Translations under genes and position numbers: made by a program
Notes under the pieces: generated by a model
What the model was told of the DNA's origin: nothing
The model's input: only the letters and a program-made list of their open reading frames with translations
Databases searched by the model: none
From: CAYWNA01 sp964459305
Lineage (GTDB): Bacteria; Planctomycetota; Planctomycetia; Pirellulales; Pirellulaceae
Assembly: GCA_964459305.1 (NCBI GenBank)
Contig: CAYWNA010000271.1
Coordinates: 1 to 17,662, forward strand
DNA length: 17,662 bases
Reading direction: 5' to 3'
Part shown: in pieces, positions 6,940 to 15,930 of the stretch
How positions within the stretch are numbered: position 1 is the first letter of the stretch
Layout: every line of letters starts with the position of its first letter

Positions 6940-7878
6940 ATGTCCGAGACCAAGACCAACTTCGTTGTACGCAGCCAAATCGAGCCAACATTTCGCAGCC
7001 AATCAAGTCGAGTCTTCTCGCAGCAGGATGTGTTCTCGCTGATCACCGAGCACCACGAACGCTGGCAGCTTGGCAACAACGTCAAGGAAGAACGGATTAG
7101 ATCTATGCTCGCGACAAATGACGCATGGGAATTGGGGTCAGCGACGCCCAGGGCAATCTTACTTGGTCTTGTTCGGCACCGCGTTCTCGATCGAATTCAA
7201 CTTCCGTTTCCGCATCGAGCATACACGCGATATACGTTTGGCAATTCTTCGGCGTTCGAACTGCTTCAGTCGCTCGATCAAAACGCCTACTTCACCCACT
7301 ACAGCGCTATGCAACTGCATGCTCTCACCGTGCAAATCCCCAAGGCGATCTACCTGAACGTCGAACAATTCGCTACTGGCGGCGGTGGACAACTTTCTCA
7401 AGACGGCATCGACCGGGCGTTCAAAGGCAAGCCACGAATCACAAACAACGTCATTGAGTATGAAGGACGACGAGTCTTCAAGCTGAACGGCATGAATACC
7501 GGAAAGCTCGGCGTGACCACGATGACCGTTGACGAATCACCGCTACCGTTCGCGGTCACCAACATTGAACGTACATTGATCGACATCGCCGTACGCCCCA
7601 TGTACGCCGGCGGAGTCTCCGAAGTCGCCAAAGCATACGCTGCCGCAGCCGACCAATGTTCCGTAAACAAGATCACTGCTTACTTGAAAAAACTCAACTT
7701 CACCTATCCCTACCACCAGGCGATCGGATATTACCTGGACCGTTCTGGGGCGTACGACGCCGGCCAAGTTGAGCTCCTCGCGAAGTTGCCAATGGAATTC
7801 GATTTCTACCTGACCTACCAGATAAGAAACACCGACTACAACGAACGCTGGAGACTATATATTCCAAAGGGATTCTAA
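6940..7878 (+). CDS. AbiEi-family type IV antitoxin / transcriptional regulator
   Basis: The product is 312 residues with no signal peptide, so cytoplasmic. Residues about 25-105 look like a winged-helix domain; about 110-312 form the AbiEi-type core: YFTHYSAMQLHALTVQIPKAIYLNVEQ at about 117-143 (in pieces), FAVTNIERTLIDIAVRPMYAGG at 204-225, and a C-terminal FDFYLTYQIRNTDY ... WRLYIPKGF. AbiEi antitoxins neutralise an AbiEii nucleotidyltransferase and repress their own promoter by binding paired inverted repeats; two palindromes lie upstream here. The start is the first ATG after the proximal palindrome, with only a weak AGG-type ribosome site. Its 3' end overlaps by 24 bp the toxin gene on the opposite strand, whereas classical abiE genes are in tandem. 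Base composition looks less GC-rich than the flanking genes, which hints at transfer. Confidence 0.75.
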   Translation: MSETKTNFVVRSQIEPTFRSQSSRVFSQQDVFSLITEHHERWQLGNNVKEERIRSMLATNDAWELGSATPRAILLGLVRHRVLDRIQLPFPHRAYTRYTFGNSSAFELLQSLDQNAYFTHYSAMQLHALTVQIPKAIYLNVEQFATGGGGQLSQDGIDRAFKGKPRITNNVIEYEGRRVFKLNGMNTGKLGVTTMTVDESPLPFAVTNIERTLIDIAVRPMYAGGVSEVAKAYAAAADQCSVNKITAYLKKLNFTYPYHQAIGYYLDRSGAYDAGQVELLAKLPMEFDFYLTYQIRNTDYNERWRLYIPKGF

Positions 7879-8725
7879 TCCCTGACATCGTTCAAGCACA
7901 AAGTCAAAGTAGAAGTCGTACTCACGAAGCGAGAAGTCGGGTTTGACAGTCGCCCGAACGGATTCGAAATCCTCTCGATGAACATCCCTGACTGAGTCGA
8001 GGCTGCCGAGCAGCCGCACGGGGACTTTCTTTGCCGCGAACGTCTTTCGCAGGATGTCCTGAAAACCGCCGCTCGTGAAGTCGATCCGAAAGAAGTCCGC
8101 GGCAACGTAGATATCCACGAAATCCCTGGCTCGTAGTGCCCGGTGCTTTTTGACGGTCTCGCGGTATTCGTCCATCTGCTGGCAAATTGCTCGCAGCTTT
8201 TCGCAAACGAACATAGGCGGGGATTGCCCATGGATCAGGTAATCGTCGAGGTAGTACTCCTCTTTGGCGTCGCAAAACTCGAACTTGCTGAAGTCGATTT
8301 CGAGTTTCGGCGAACCTCGCTTTCCAACAGGCTCTGCGTTTCGTCGAATTCGAGCCAAATCTCCGGCGAGATCGTCAAACCGCTGTCGCGAGATGAGCTT
8401 GAATTCCGCTTTGTATCCGCCCCAAAAATCCTTCAGATCATCCGTGACAAACGGCGGTACCTCTCGGAACTTCACGTCGAATACGACGTACCCTTCGTCG
8501 GAGAACGCAGAAATCAATGCTGTTTCGACGCGATTCGCCAAATCAGCGGCGTCCGGAAAATCTCCGTCGATCGAAAAATCAACGTCCAGAGACGATCGCG
8601 CCGAAATGTCATAGGTCCATCAAGTTGCCGCCTTTGAGCACAAGGCGACGCATCAGGACGTCGTCGGAGAACATTGCGACAACAACAAGTGTCCGCACGC
8701 GTTGCAGGAATTCGAGGCTGTTCAT
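7855..8725 (-). pseudogene. AbiEii-family nucleotidyltransferase toxin, frameshifted
   Basis: The frame from ATG 8725 encodes MNSLEFLQRVRTL and LVLKGGNLMDL, then hits TGA at 8609-8611. Dropping one base at about 8614 restores the family sequence from 8613 to the stop at 7855: YDISARSSLDVDFSIDGDF, followed by KLRAICQQ and RARDFVDIYVAADFF. Together this gives about 289 residues, normal for AbiEii. The frameshift falls inside the catalytic nucleotidyltransferase motif, between KGGN and the DVDF aspartates, so neither part can be active alone. The downstream frame has no ATG; a TTG at 8541 would start after the catalytic site. There is no homopolymer run, so either a real one-base insertion (one of the two Cs at 8614-8615) or a sequence error explains it. 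AbiEii toxins are thought to be GTP-using nucleotidyltransferases. Confidence 0.75.
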
Positions 8726-9102
8726 TCAGAGAAGTATGATCGATATCGTGGATATCGCCATCCCAGAACTTAGTGAAGGACCTTTCTTTGCTCCACGTAT
8801 CGCCGAGATCGCCCGTGCGAAGATAACCCGGCGTTTCCCGATTGGTGTGATGCGACCGCAGCAGATGAATGGGGCAGATAAACGAGGATAAGTCCAAATT
8901 GTTGCCGATTTGGGCCGTGTTGGCGAGACTGTCGGCATGCCGCGTACTGCCCGAGTCGCTCTCACGCGGAGTTGAAAACCGTCCGCACGGTTGAACTGAT
9001 GGAGACATCCCGACATTGCTGCAGGCCACAAGCAACGGTGAATCCAGACCGTGAGCACAGATCGCGTTGAACTTGCGGCCGTACGCTGCGAAACGATCGG
9101 TA
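8726..9102. other. Intergenic region behind the toxin and paralog 2
   Basis: No intact gene is visible. It holds the second copy of the dispersed direct repeat (8907-8961) and a 7-bp inverted repeat CGATATC-GTG-GATATCG at 8741-8757, which sits 16-32 bp upstream of the toxin ATG and could be a control site. A minus-strand frame ends in TGA directly against the toxin ATG, but its translation is not protein-like. Confidence 0.5.
8907..8961. repeat. Dispersed direct repeat, copy 2
   Basis: A 55-bp match to 5953-6008 in the same orientation; it differs at three bases and one 1-bp gap. It lies beyond the toxin's 5' end, so the two copies enclose the toxin-antitoxin pair and the DNA upstream of it. 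Confidence 0.65.
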
Positions 9103-12100
9103 TCACGGGGAAGGCCCGTTCTTCTCTGTTTGGCCGTAGATAATACGGCACTTGGCGATGCGCCGATTCAGTACATCGACGACAAAGAGCCGGTTTTTCC
9201 AGACGGAAAGTGCAGAGATCGTTCCGAAAGGAAGCTCGGGGTGCGGATACTTGCTGCCTTTGCCCTGGCAATCCATGTTGCCGTAGCTTCCGAACTCACC
9301 CACCAGCTTGCCCGTCTCGCAGCTAATCACTTGAACGCTGTACCTGGTGGCGGCATACAAATAGCCTTGGCCGTCCAGCGTTTGGTGTTGTTTCGATGTA
9401 ATGCAATGGCAGGGCGCGAAGATTACCTCGGGCTGTCCAAGATATCCATCCCATGGCCGGGTCCAGAGCGGTTCGCCTCCGGACGGAGGGTACTTTGACA
9501 GAGCAAGGTATTTCTCCCACGGCCTCTTGGCGGGACGGTGCATGACGTACAAGTTGCCTTCGTCGTCGACTTGCAGGCCTCGCACGCAATCCAGCTTGAG
9601 CAGAGCACTCTTTTTCAGATTCCCATCCGCGTCGTATACGTTTACCTGGCGGTGCAAGGCGACGTACGGACTCACGGGCCGCGATTTCGGATCAACGTCC
9701 ACTTTGGCCACATAGTAGATGTTGCCGTGCCGGTCGATGTCCATGCCGTGATAGACGTCGTGCCAGAAGCCTGTCTGCATGGCGTGGTCGACGAACAAGG
9801 CATTCCTCCCGGTGGCCTTGAAAGGAATCGGTTTCCCCTCGCGGTCGAAGCGGAGCAACTCCACGCCGGCCTTCCGCAATTTCCACCGGTAGACATGGCC
9901 ATCTCTTCCGAAGAAGGAGTCGATAAACAGCGGCTCCTTCGGATAACGGAATTGGCGCTCGAAATTCAACGTCCCCCAAGGTGAGGTCATCTTCAAATCT
10001 CTGGAGTCGAAGAACAGGGACGGCCACTTCTTGAGTACGTTCCCCTCCTGGTCGATCCGGTAAACCGTCCCGAACTGCTTCATCCGGTGGTTCGAGTCGT
10101 CTTCCACATAAACATGGCCCGTTTGCGGGTCGACATTGAGAATCGGCTGGTCACCGCTTTGCCTCGGACAGGAGAGTGTTTCTCCGCTGTCCACCCATTC
10201 TTTCTTCACGGAAAGATCGTTGCACGCCAGTTGCGTGAGGCTCCCCGGGCCAACGGCATTGGCCACCCAAACCAGCGGTGGGGATACTCCGGCGTCCACG
10301 GCGATCTGCAGCACGTCCGGATGCAAGGGCCCGGAAACGGCCAAAAGCTCGGGCTCTTTCCAACTCTTGAGTTTGATCAGTTTCCTGGGGGCCTGCGGCG
10401 GTTTCCTCGCCGCGCCGACCACGTCCCGCTTCACCAATGGCAACGAGCGTTCGAGGCGCTGGTCCTTTGGTCTCTCTTTCGACCCCACAAGCACATAGAG
10501 GCTCTCTTGGGCATCGATCGCCAAAGCGGTTGGACCATGTATGGGGTGCTTCTCTCCTCCGTGCTGATAGTGCGTTATCGATGCGCTCCGGCGGCCGTCC
10601 ATTCCGAGCACTTGTAGACGGTTGTTCCCGGCATCGGCCACGATCAGATGATCTCCGTCCAGGACCAGCCCACTCGGTTCGGCGAAGCCGCCGAAAGAGT
10701 TCTGCTTTTCAAGCTTGACGCCCGCGTGCATTCGGCACTTCCAGACAAGGGTCCCCCCTGCCTCTTTTGGGCTCACGTCCCAGTGGTAGCTTTCCTCTTG
10801 TGCGCTGACTTCCCAATAGTAGCAGTAGCGCTTGGTGGGAACCGTGCTCTGGCCCGCCGATACGTACAAAGTGCCGTCGGGGTCAAAACAGAAGTAAGGG
10901 TAACGGAATGAATAAAAGGGCATATAGTTCTTCAGATCTTGAGCCATCAGAAGGTTCTGGCTCCAGGTGGCACTTTCGTACGGTTCATTTCGTCCTCGAT
11001 GGTAAATCGAGGTCCATCCCTCCAGGGGCAAGCCCCCGTCAGGCCTCATTCTCCACAATGTGCCTTTGTTAATGTTGGACATGATCAGGTCGCCGTTGGG
11101 CGCCAGCGCCATCTTCTGAGGAAGGTTCCACTGAGGGCCATAGATGGAGAGTTCACCAGCGGAGCCTTCGAACAGTTTCGGGATGGCCAACTCCGTCCCC
11201 CCTTCGGTGGCCATCTTTCGACAGAGATCCTGCACGCTCGAGCGGGGTAAGTTTGGGTTCAGCGGCATGATCGTCCGCAAATACTCGCCCCGCCGGTCGA
11301 AGACCCGGACCTCGGGAATCCCCCTGGCCGGTCTCGGATCGGAGAGCACGTAAAGCTCACCCGTTTTTTCGTTCACGGCAAGGTCCCAGATGATGCCCCG
11401 CGCATGAGGGTCGCCCTTGAGCAGAAACCCCTCCAGTTCCAGCTTCACCTCGCCGGTTGTGCCAGGGTGAGCCGAACCGGGTCCAAGCTGTATCGTCCGC
11501 CCCTCTTCTTCGGCAAGAAACGATCTCTTGGCCTTCGGTGCGGCGCGGTAGCTCCTGTGGGGTCTTACATAGTCGGGCTTAGGAAGACTCTTCCGCGCCG
11601 GGATGCCCGCCAGTATTCCCGTGTCGCCGGGCTTCGCAAACGTGCCACACCAGCAAAGAGTTTCTCCGCCAGGCATCTCGATCCGGCGGATGTTGAACCC
11701 GATCTTCGATGCGAGCGTCTTGTTCTTGTTGAAGATGTCTAGCGGAAGAGCAAACTCGACGGCCCACCCACCGGCGCCCTTTGCCACGGCGGACGCAAAC
11801 GGCGGTTGCCACGTCGGGTCGCGCCAGGGAGGCGTATGTTCATTGTAAGAAGAGGCGAGTTTGCCACCATTCTCCGGCATGACCCGAATCAGGTAGTAGG
11901 AATTTCCATCGTCGTTGGAGTCGATCGAGAGCTCGACGAATTCCACTTCCTTGGCGGGCGCGACGGGCTTGCCCGCCCAGTGGGCCGCGAGCAGCTTGTC
12001 GGCTTCGCTCTTCGCATATTTTGCAATTCCCCCGGGCGTGAATGAAGATGTGTGCCCGGGATCCATTCCCTCCGCCGCGTCCTTCCCCGCACAGATAACA

Positions 12101-12411
12101 CCCACATAGAGATGCTCGGCGTCGCGCGAGATGAATGCCTCCGTGGCTGACTTCGACGGCTTTCCCTTTGTGACCACAAGCGGACCTGTTCTTGCCGCAT
12201 CCTTCCAACACGGCTCCTCGAGCTTTCCGTCCACCACCGGCTTGGAGTCCGTCACTGGCACCTGCAAAACGGGTCTCTTGTCAGGCCCGTCCTCCGCCGC
12301 TGCCCGGTGAAGGCATAAGAACGAGCCCAGAATGGCAATCCCAATATGGACGTTTCGTAACCGTCGCGTTCCACGTCTGTTCGAGCCGTGGCCGTCTGAA
12401 ATGATTGACAT
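9103..12411 (-). CDS. Giant secreted CBM9-like / beta-propeller protein (paralog 2)
   Basis: The product is 1102 residues. The start at 12411 has GGAGG 5 nt upstream and the shared MSIIS beginning; the 76 codons of open frame before it overlap the end of paralog 3 and show no homology. Residues 1-39 are a signal peptide (RRGTRRLRNVHIGIAILGS, then CLHRAAA). A CBM9-like domain covers about 48-270 (VVDGKLEEPCWKDA, LYVGVICAGKDA, AVEFALPLDIFNKNKTLAS). Propeller-type repeats follow, for example WDLAVNEKTGELYVL with VRVFDRRGEYLRTI at about 342-381 and GLVLDGDHLIVADAGNNRLQVLG at about 581-603. A conserved CHC lies at 1001-1003 and the chain ends shortly after RRIAKCRIIYG, without the LamG domain of paralog 1. 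Only 49 bp separate it from paralog 3, so the two are probably cotranscribed. Likely periplasmic or surface-located; catalytic role unknown. Confidence 0.88.
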   Translation of the reverse strand: MSIISDGHGSNRRGTRRLRNVHIGIAILGSFLCLHRAAAEDGPDKRPVLQVPVTDSKPVVDGKLEEPCWKDAARTGPLVVTKGKPSKSATEAFISRDAEHLYVGVICAGKDAAEGMDPGHTSSFTPGGIAKYAKSEADKLLAAHWAGKPVAPAKEVEFVELSIDSNDDGNSYYLIRVMPENGGKLASSYNEHTPPWRDPTWQPPFASAVAKGAGGWAVEFALPLDIFNKNKTLASKIGFNIRRIEMPGGETLCWCGTFAKPGDTGILAGIPARKSLPKPDYVRPHRSYRAAPKAKRSFLAEEEGRTIQLGPGSAHPGTTGEVKLELEGFLLKGDPHARGIIWDLAVNEKTGELYVLSDPRPARGIPEVRVFDRRGEYLRTIMPLNPNLPRSSVQDLCRKMATEGGTELAIPKLFEGSAGELSIYGPQWNLPQKMALAPNGDLIMSNINKGTLWRMRPDGGLPLEGWTSIYHRGRNEPYESATWSQNLLMAQDLKNYMPFYSFRYPYFCFDPDGTLYVSAGQSTVPTKRYCYYWEVSAQEESYHWDVSPKEAGGTLVWKCRMHAGVKLEKQNSFGGFAEPSGLVLDGDHLIVADAGNNRLQVLGMDGRRSASITHYQHGGEKHPIHGPTALAIDAQESLYVLVGSKERPKDQRLERSLPLVKRDVVGAARKPPQAPRKLIKLKSWKEPELLAVSGPLHPDVLQIAVDAGVSPPLVWVANAVGPGSLTQLACNDLSVKKEWVDSGETLSCPRQSGDQPILNVDPQTGHVYVEDDSNHRMKQFGTVYRIDQEGNVLKKWPSLFFDSRDLKMTSPWGTLNFERQFRYPKEPLFIDSFFGRDGHVYRWKLRKAGVELLRFDREGKPIPFKATGRNALFVDHAMQTGFWHDVYHGMDIDRHGNIYYVAKVDVDPKSRPVSPYVALHRQVNVYDADGNLKKSALLKLDCVRGLQVDDEGNLYVMHRPAKRPWEKYLALSKYPPSGGEPLWTRPWDGYLGQPEVIFAPCHCITSKQHQTLDGQGYLYAATRYSVQVISCETGKLVGEFGSYGNMDCQGKGSKYPHPELPFGTISALSVWKNRLFVVDVLNRRIAKCRIIYGQTEKNGPSP

Positions 12412-12416
12412 TTCGT

Positions 12417-12421
12417 CCTCC
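12417..12421 (-). promoter_or_regulatory. Ribosome binding site of paralog 2
   Basis: GGAGG 5 nt before the ATG at 12411, inside the 49-bp gap after paralog 3. It supports this start over in-frame ATGs that lie inside paralog 3. Confidence 0.7.
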
Positions 12422-12460
12422 GGTATTGAAGGCTGAGGTGTCGTCCCGATCTTCAACCTT

Positions 12461-15400
12461 CTATTCTGCTTGTCCATACACAATACGGCACTTGGCGATG
12501 CGTCGATTCTGCGCATCCACGACAAACAACCGATCTTTCCAGACGGAGAGTGCGGATATGGCTCCGAACGGAAGCTCGGGGTGTGGATACTCGCTACCCT
12601 TGCCCTGGCAATCCACGTTGCCATAGCTTCCGAATTCACCCACCAGCTTTCCGGTCTCGCAGCTAATCACTTGAATGCTGTACTTGCCGGCGGCGTAGAG
12701 GTAGCCTTTTCCGTCCAGCGTTTGGTGCTGCCTTGATGTACTGCAATGGCAAGGCGCAAAATCCGCTTCGGCCTGTCCCAAGTAGCCATCCCACCGCCGC
12801 GACCAGATCGGCTCGCCTCCGGACGGGCGGAACTTGGACATCGCAAGATACTCTTCCCATGGCCTCTCGGTAGGACGGTGCATGACGTACAAGTTGCCTT
12901 CGTCGTCGACCTGAATGCCTCGTACGCAATCCAGTTTGAGCAGGCCCCTCTTTTTCAGCTTCCCGTCAGCGTCGTATACATTGATCTGGCGGTGCATCCG
13001 TGTGTACTGACTTACGGGTCGCGATTGTGGATCGACGTCCACCTTGGCGACATAGTAGATGTTGCCGTGCCGGTCGATGTCCATGCCGTGATAAACGTCG
13101 TGCCAGAAGCCTGCCTGCATGGCGTGATCGACGAATAGGGCATTGCTCCCCGTGGCCTTGAAAGGAATCGGTTTCCCCTGGCGGTCGAAGCGCAGAATTT
13201 CCACGCCGGCCTTTCCCAATTTCCACCGGTATACCCTGCCGTCCTTTCCGAAAATGGAGTCGATGAAAAGCGGCTCTTGCGGATAGCGGAAATGGCGCTC
13301 GTAATTCAACGTCCCCCAAGGCGAGGTCATCTTCACATTTCTGGCATCGAAGAACAGCGACGGCCACGTCTTGAGCACGGTTCCATCCTGGTCAACCCGG
13401 TAAACCGTCCCGTACTGCTTGAGGCGGTAGTTGGAATCGTCTTCGATGTAGAGGTGGCCGGTTTGCGGATCGATGTTGAGGATCGGCTGGTCGCCGCTTT
13501 GCCTGGGGCAGGACAGACTCTCACCGCTGTCCACCCACTCCCGCTTCACCGACAGATCGTCGCCCGTCAGTTGCACGAGGCTCCCCGGGCCGGCGGCGTT
13601 GGCTACCCACACCAGCGGCGGAGAGACTCCGGCGTCTACGGCGACTTGCAGTACGTCCTGATACAGGGGCTCGGAAACGGCCAGCAACTGGGGCTCTTTC
13701 CAGCTCTTGAGCCTGATCAACTTCCTGGAGGCCTCTAGAGGTTTCCCCGCCGCCGCGTTCAGCTCCCGCTGCACCAATGGCAACGTGCGTTCGAGCCGCT
13801 GGTCCTTAGGTCTTGGCTGGCGGCCGACGAGCACATAGAGGTTTTTCTCGTGATCGATTGCCAAAGCGGTCGGATCATTGAGAGGTTCTTTTTTCCCATC
13901 GTGTTCATAGTGTGTTATGGATGCCACCGGCCGGCCGTCTGCTCCCAGTACTTGCAGACGGTTGTTCCCGGCATCCGCCACGATCAGATGATTTCCGTCG
14001 AGGACCAGCCCGCTCGGCTCGGCGAAGCCGCCGAAAGAGTTTTGCTTTTCAACCTTGACGCCCGGGTGCATTCGACATTTCCAGACACAGGTCCCTCTTT
14101 CCTCCTTCCCGCTCGTTTCCCAGTGGTATCTTGTTTCTTGTGCGCTTATTTCGAAGTAGTAGGCGTACTGTTTGGTCGGGCGGGAACTCTGACCGGCCGA
14201 GACGTAGAGCAGGCCGCCCGTGTCAAAGCAGAAGTAGGGGTAGCGAAGTGAGCTGAAGGGCATGTAGTTCTTCAGATCCTGAACCATCAAAAGGTCCTGG
14301 GTCCAGTCGGCGCTTTCGAACGGCTCATTTCGACCTCGATGGTAGGCGGAAGTCCATCCCTCAAGGGGCAAGCTTCCATCGGGCCTCATTCTCCACAAAG
14401 TCCCTCTGTAAATGTTCGACATGATCAGGTCGCCGTCGGGCGCCAGCGCCATCTTTTGAGGGCCGCTCCACCATGCGCCATACATGGATAGCTCGCCGTT
14501 GATGGTTTCGAACAGTTTCGGGACGACCAACTCCGTCCCCCCTTCCCGTGCCGTCTTTCGGCAGATGTCCTGCACGCTCGATCGCGGCAAGGTTGGGTTC
14601 AGCGGCATGATCGTCCGCAAATACTTGCCTCGCCGGTCGAAGACCCGCACTTCGGACAACCCTCTTACCGGTCTCGCATCGAAGAGCACAAAAAGCTCCC
14701 CCTTCTGCTCGTCAACTGCAAGGTCCCAGATGAAACCCCGCGCGTGAGGATCGCCCTCAAGCAGGAATTCCTCCAGTTCCAGCTTCACCTCGCCCGTCGT
14801 GCCAGGGTGAGCGGAGCCGGGGCCAAGCTGTATCGTCTGCCCCGCCTCTTCGGCGAAAAGCAATCCTCCCACCTTCCTTGGAGTGCGGAAATGCCTGTGG
14901 AGTAACGCATAGTCGGGCTTCGGGAGGCTCTCCCGCGCCGGCATGCCGGCAAATACTCCCCACTCGTCAAGATTCGCGGACGCGCCACCCCAGCAATGGA
15001 TTTCGCCGCCAGGCATGCCGGACCGGCGGATGTTGAACCCAATCTCCGACGCGAGCGTCTTGTTCTTGTTGAAGATCTCAAACGGAAGAGCCAACTCGAC
15101 GGCCCACGCACCGGTGCCCTTCGCCACGGCCGATTTGAATTGCGGTTGCCATGTCGGGTCGCGCCAGGGGGGTGTATGTTCATTGTACGAACAGACCAGT
15201 TTGCCGCCGTCCTCCGGCATGATCCGGATCAGGTAGTAAGAATTCCCATCGCCGTTGGAGTCGATTCGCAACTCGATACGTTCCACTTCCCTGGCAGGCG
15301 CGACGGGCTTGCCCGCCCAGTGGGCTCCGAGCAGTTCGTTGGGGTTGCTCTTCGCATATCCCGCAATTCCGCCGGGCGCGAATGACGATGTGTCCCCAGG

Positions 15401-15754
15401 ATCGATTCCCTCCGCCGCGTCTTTTCCCGCGCAGATAACACCCACATAGAGATGCTCGGCGTCGCGCGAGATGAACGTCTGCGTGGCTGACTTCGACGGC
15501 TCTGCCCGCGTGACTGCAAGCGGACCTGTCTTTGCCGCATCCTTCCAGCACGGATCCTCGAGCTTTCCGTCCACCACCGGCGCGGAATCGGTCGTCGGCA
15601 CCTGCAAAACGGGCCTCTTGTCAGGCCCGCCTTCCGCCGCGGATGCCCGGTGAAGGCATAAGAACGAGCCCAAAATGGCAATCGCGATATGGACGTTTCG
15701 TAGCCGTTGCGTTCCACGTCTGCTCGAGCCATGCCTCTCTGTGATGATTGACAT
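12461..15754 (-). CDS. Giant secreted CBM9-like / beta-propeller protein (paralog 3)
   Basis: The product is 1097 residues. The start at 15754 is supported by GGAGG 5 nt upstream and by MSIIT matching the other copies; the longer frame to 16063 would overlap the oxidoreductase gene in another frame. Signal peptide 1-40 (RRGTQRLRNVHIAIAILGS, CLHRASAA). The CBM9-like domain (about 50-272) contains VVDGKLEDPCWKDAAKTGP, a segment of about 35 residues with DPGDTSSFAPGGIAGYAKS that paralog 1 lacks, and AVELALPFEIFNKNKT. The propeller body follows (VRVFDRRGKYLRTI, GLVLDGNHLIVADAGNN), then CHC at 1002-1004, ending RRIAKCRIVYGQAE. It resembles paralog 2 most, in keeping with a recent tandem duplication. 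It lies 176 bp after the Tat-type oxidoreductase gene and may share its transcript. Confidence 0.88.
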   Translation of the reverse strand: MSIITERHGSSRRGTQRLRNVHIAIAILGSFLCLHRASAAEGGPDKRPVLQVPTTDSAPVVDGKLEDPCWKDAAKTGPLAVTRAEPSKSATQTFISRDAEHLYVGVICAGKDAAEGIDPGDTSSFAPGGIAGYAKSNPNELLGAHWAGKPVAPAREVERIELRIDSNGDGNSYYLIRIMPEDGGKLVCSYNEHTPPWRDPTWQPQFKSAVAKGTGAWAVELALPFEIFNKNKTLASEIGFNIRRSGMPGGEIHCWGGASANLDEWGVFAGMPARESLPKPDYALLHRHFRTPRKVGGLLFAEEAGQTIQLGPGSAHPGTTGEVKLELEEFLLEGDPHARGFIWDLAVDEQKGELFVLFDARPVRGLSEVRVFDRRGKYLRTIMPLNPTLPRSSVQDICRKTAREGGTELVVPKLFETINGELSMYGAWWSGPQKMALAPDGDLIMSNIYRGTLWRMRPDGSLPLEGWTSAYHRGRNEPFESADWTQDLLMVQDLKNYMPFSSLRYPYFCFDTGGLLYVSAGQSSRPTKQYAYYFEISAQETRYHWETSGKEERGTCVWKCRMHPGVKVEKQNSFGGFAEPSGLVLDGNHLIVADAGNNRLQVLGADGRPVASITHYEHDGKKEPLNDPTALAIDHEKNLYVLVGRQPRPKDQRLERTLPLVQRELNAAAGKPLEASRKLIRLKSWKEPQLLAVSEPLYQDVLQVAVDAGVSPPLVWVANAAGPGSLVQLTGDDLSVKREWVDSGESLSCPRQSGDQPILNIDPQTGHLYIEDDSNYRLKQYGTVYRVDQDGTVLKTWPSLFFDARNVKMTSPWGTLNYERHFRYPQEPLFIDSIFGKDGRVYRWKLGKAGVEILRFDRQGKPIPFKATGSNALFVDHAMQAGFWHDVYHGMDIDRHGNIYYVAKVDVDPQSRPVSQYTRMHRQINVYDADGKLKKRGLLKLDCVRGIQVDDEGNLYVMHRPTERPWEEYLAMSKFRPSGGEPIWSRRWDGYLGQAEADFAPCHCSTSRQHQTLDGKGYLYAAGKYSIQVISCETGKLVGEFGSYGNVDCQGKGSEYPHPELPFGAISALSVWKDRLFVVDAQNRRIAKCRIVYGQAE

Positions 15755-15759
15755 TTCGT

Positions 15760-15764
15760 CCTCC
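15760..15764 (-). promoter_or_regulatory. Ribosome binding site of paralog 3
   Basis: GGAGG 5 nt before the ATG at 15754, in the same GGAGGACGAAATG context as paralog 2. It fixes the start and rules out the 103-codon upstream extension. Confidence 0.7.
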
Positions 15765-15930
15765 GATGTTGAATGTTGAGACGTGGTTTTCCAGGTCGTC
15801 GCGTGACTTATGCTGGTTGCCTCTTGAGAACTTGGCAATTGCGTTGGCAAGATCTGGTCTTCACTACGGGCTTTTCCGTCGGATGTCATCACTGGCCTCC
15901 GGTCTCCCGGGGAATGTTGCTGGAAAATAC

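Noticed and set aside
8609..8625. Programmed frameshifting in the toxin gene
   Set aside because: There is no slippery heptamer or homopolymer at the site and no clear stimulatory hairpin downstream; a simple indel or sequence error is the more economical explanation.
8726..9271. Minus-strand frame ending directly against the toxin ATG, as a possible upstream operon partner
   Set aside because: Its 3' part lacks protein character and its 5' part overlaps the end of paralog 2 in another frame; it is not an AbiEi-like antitoxin.
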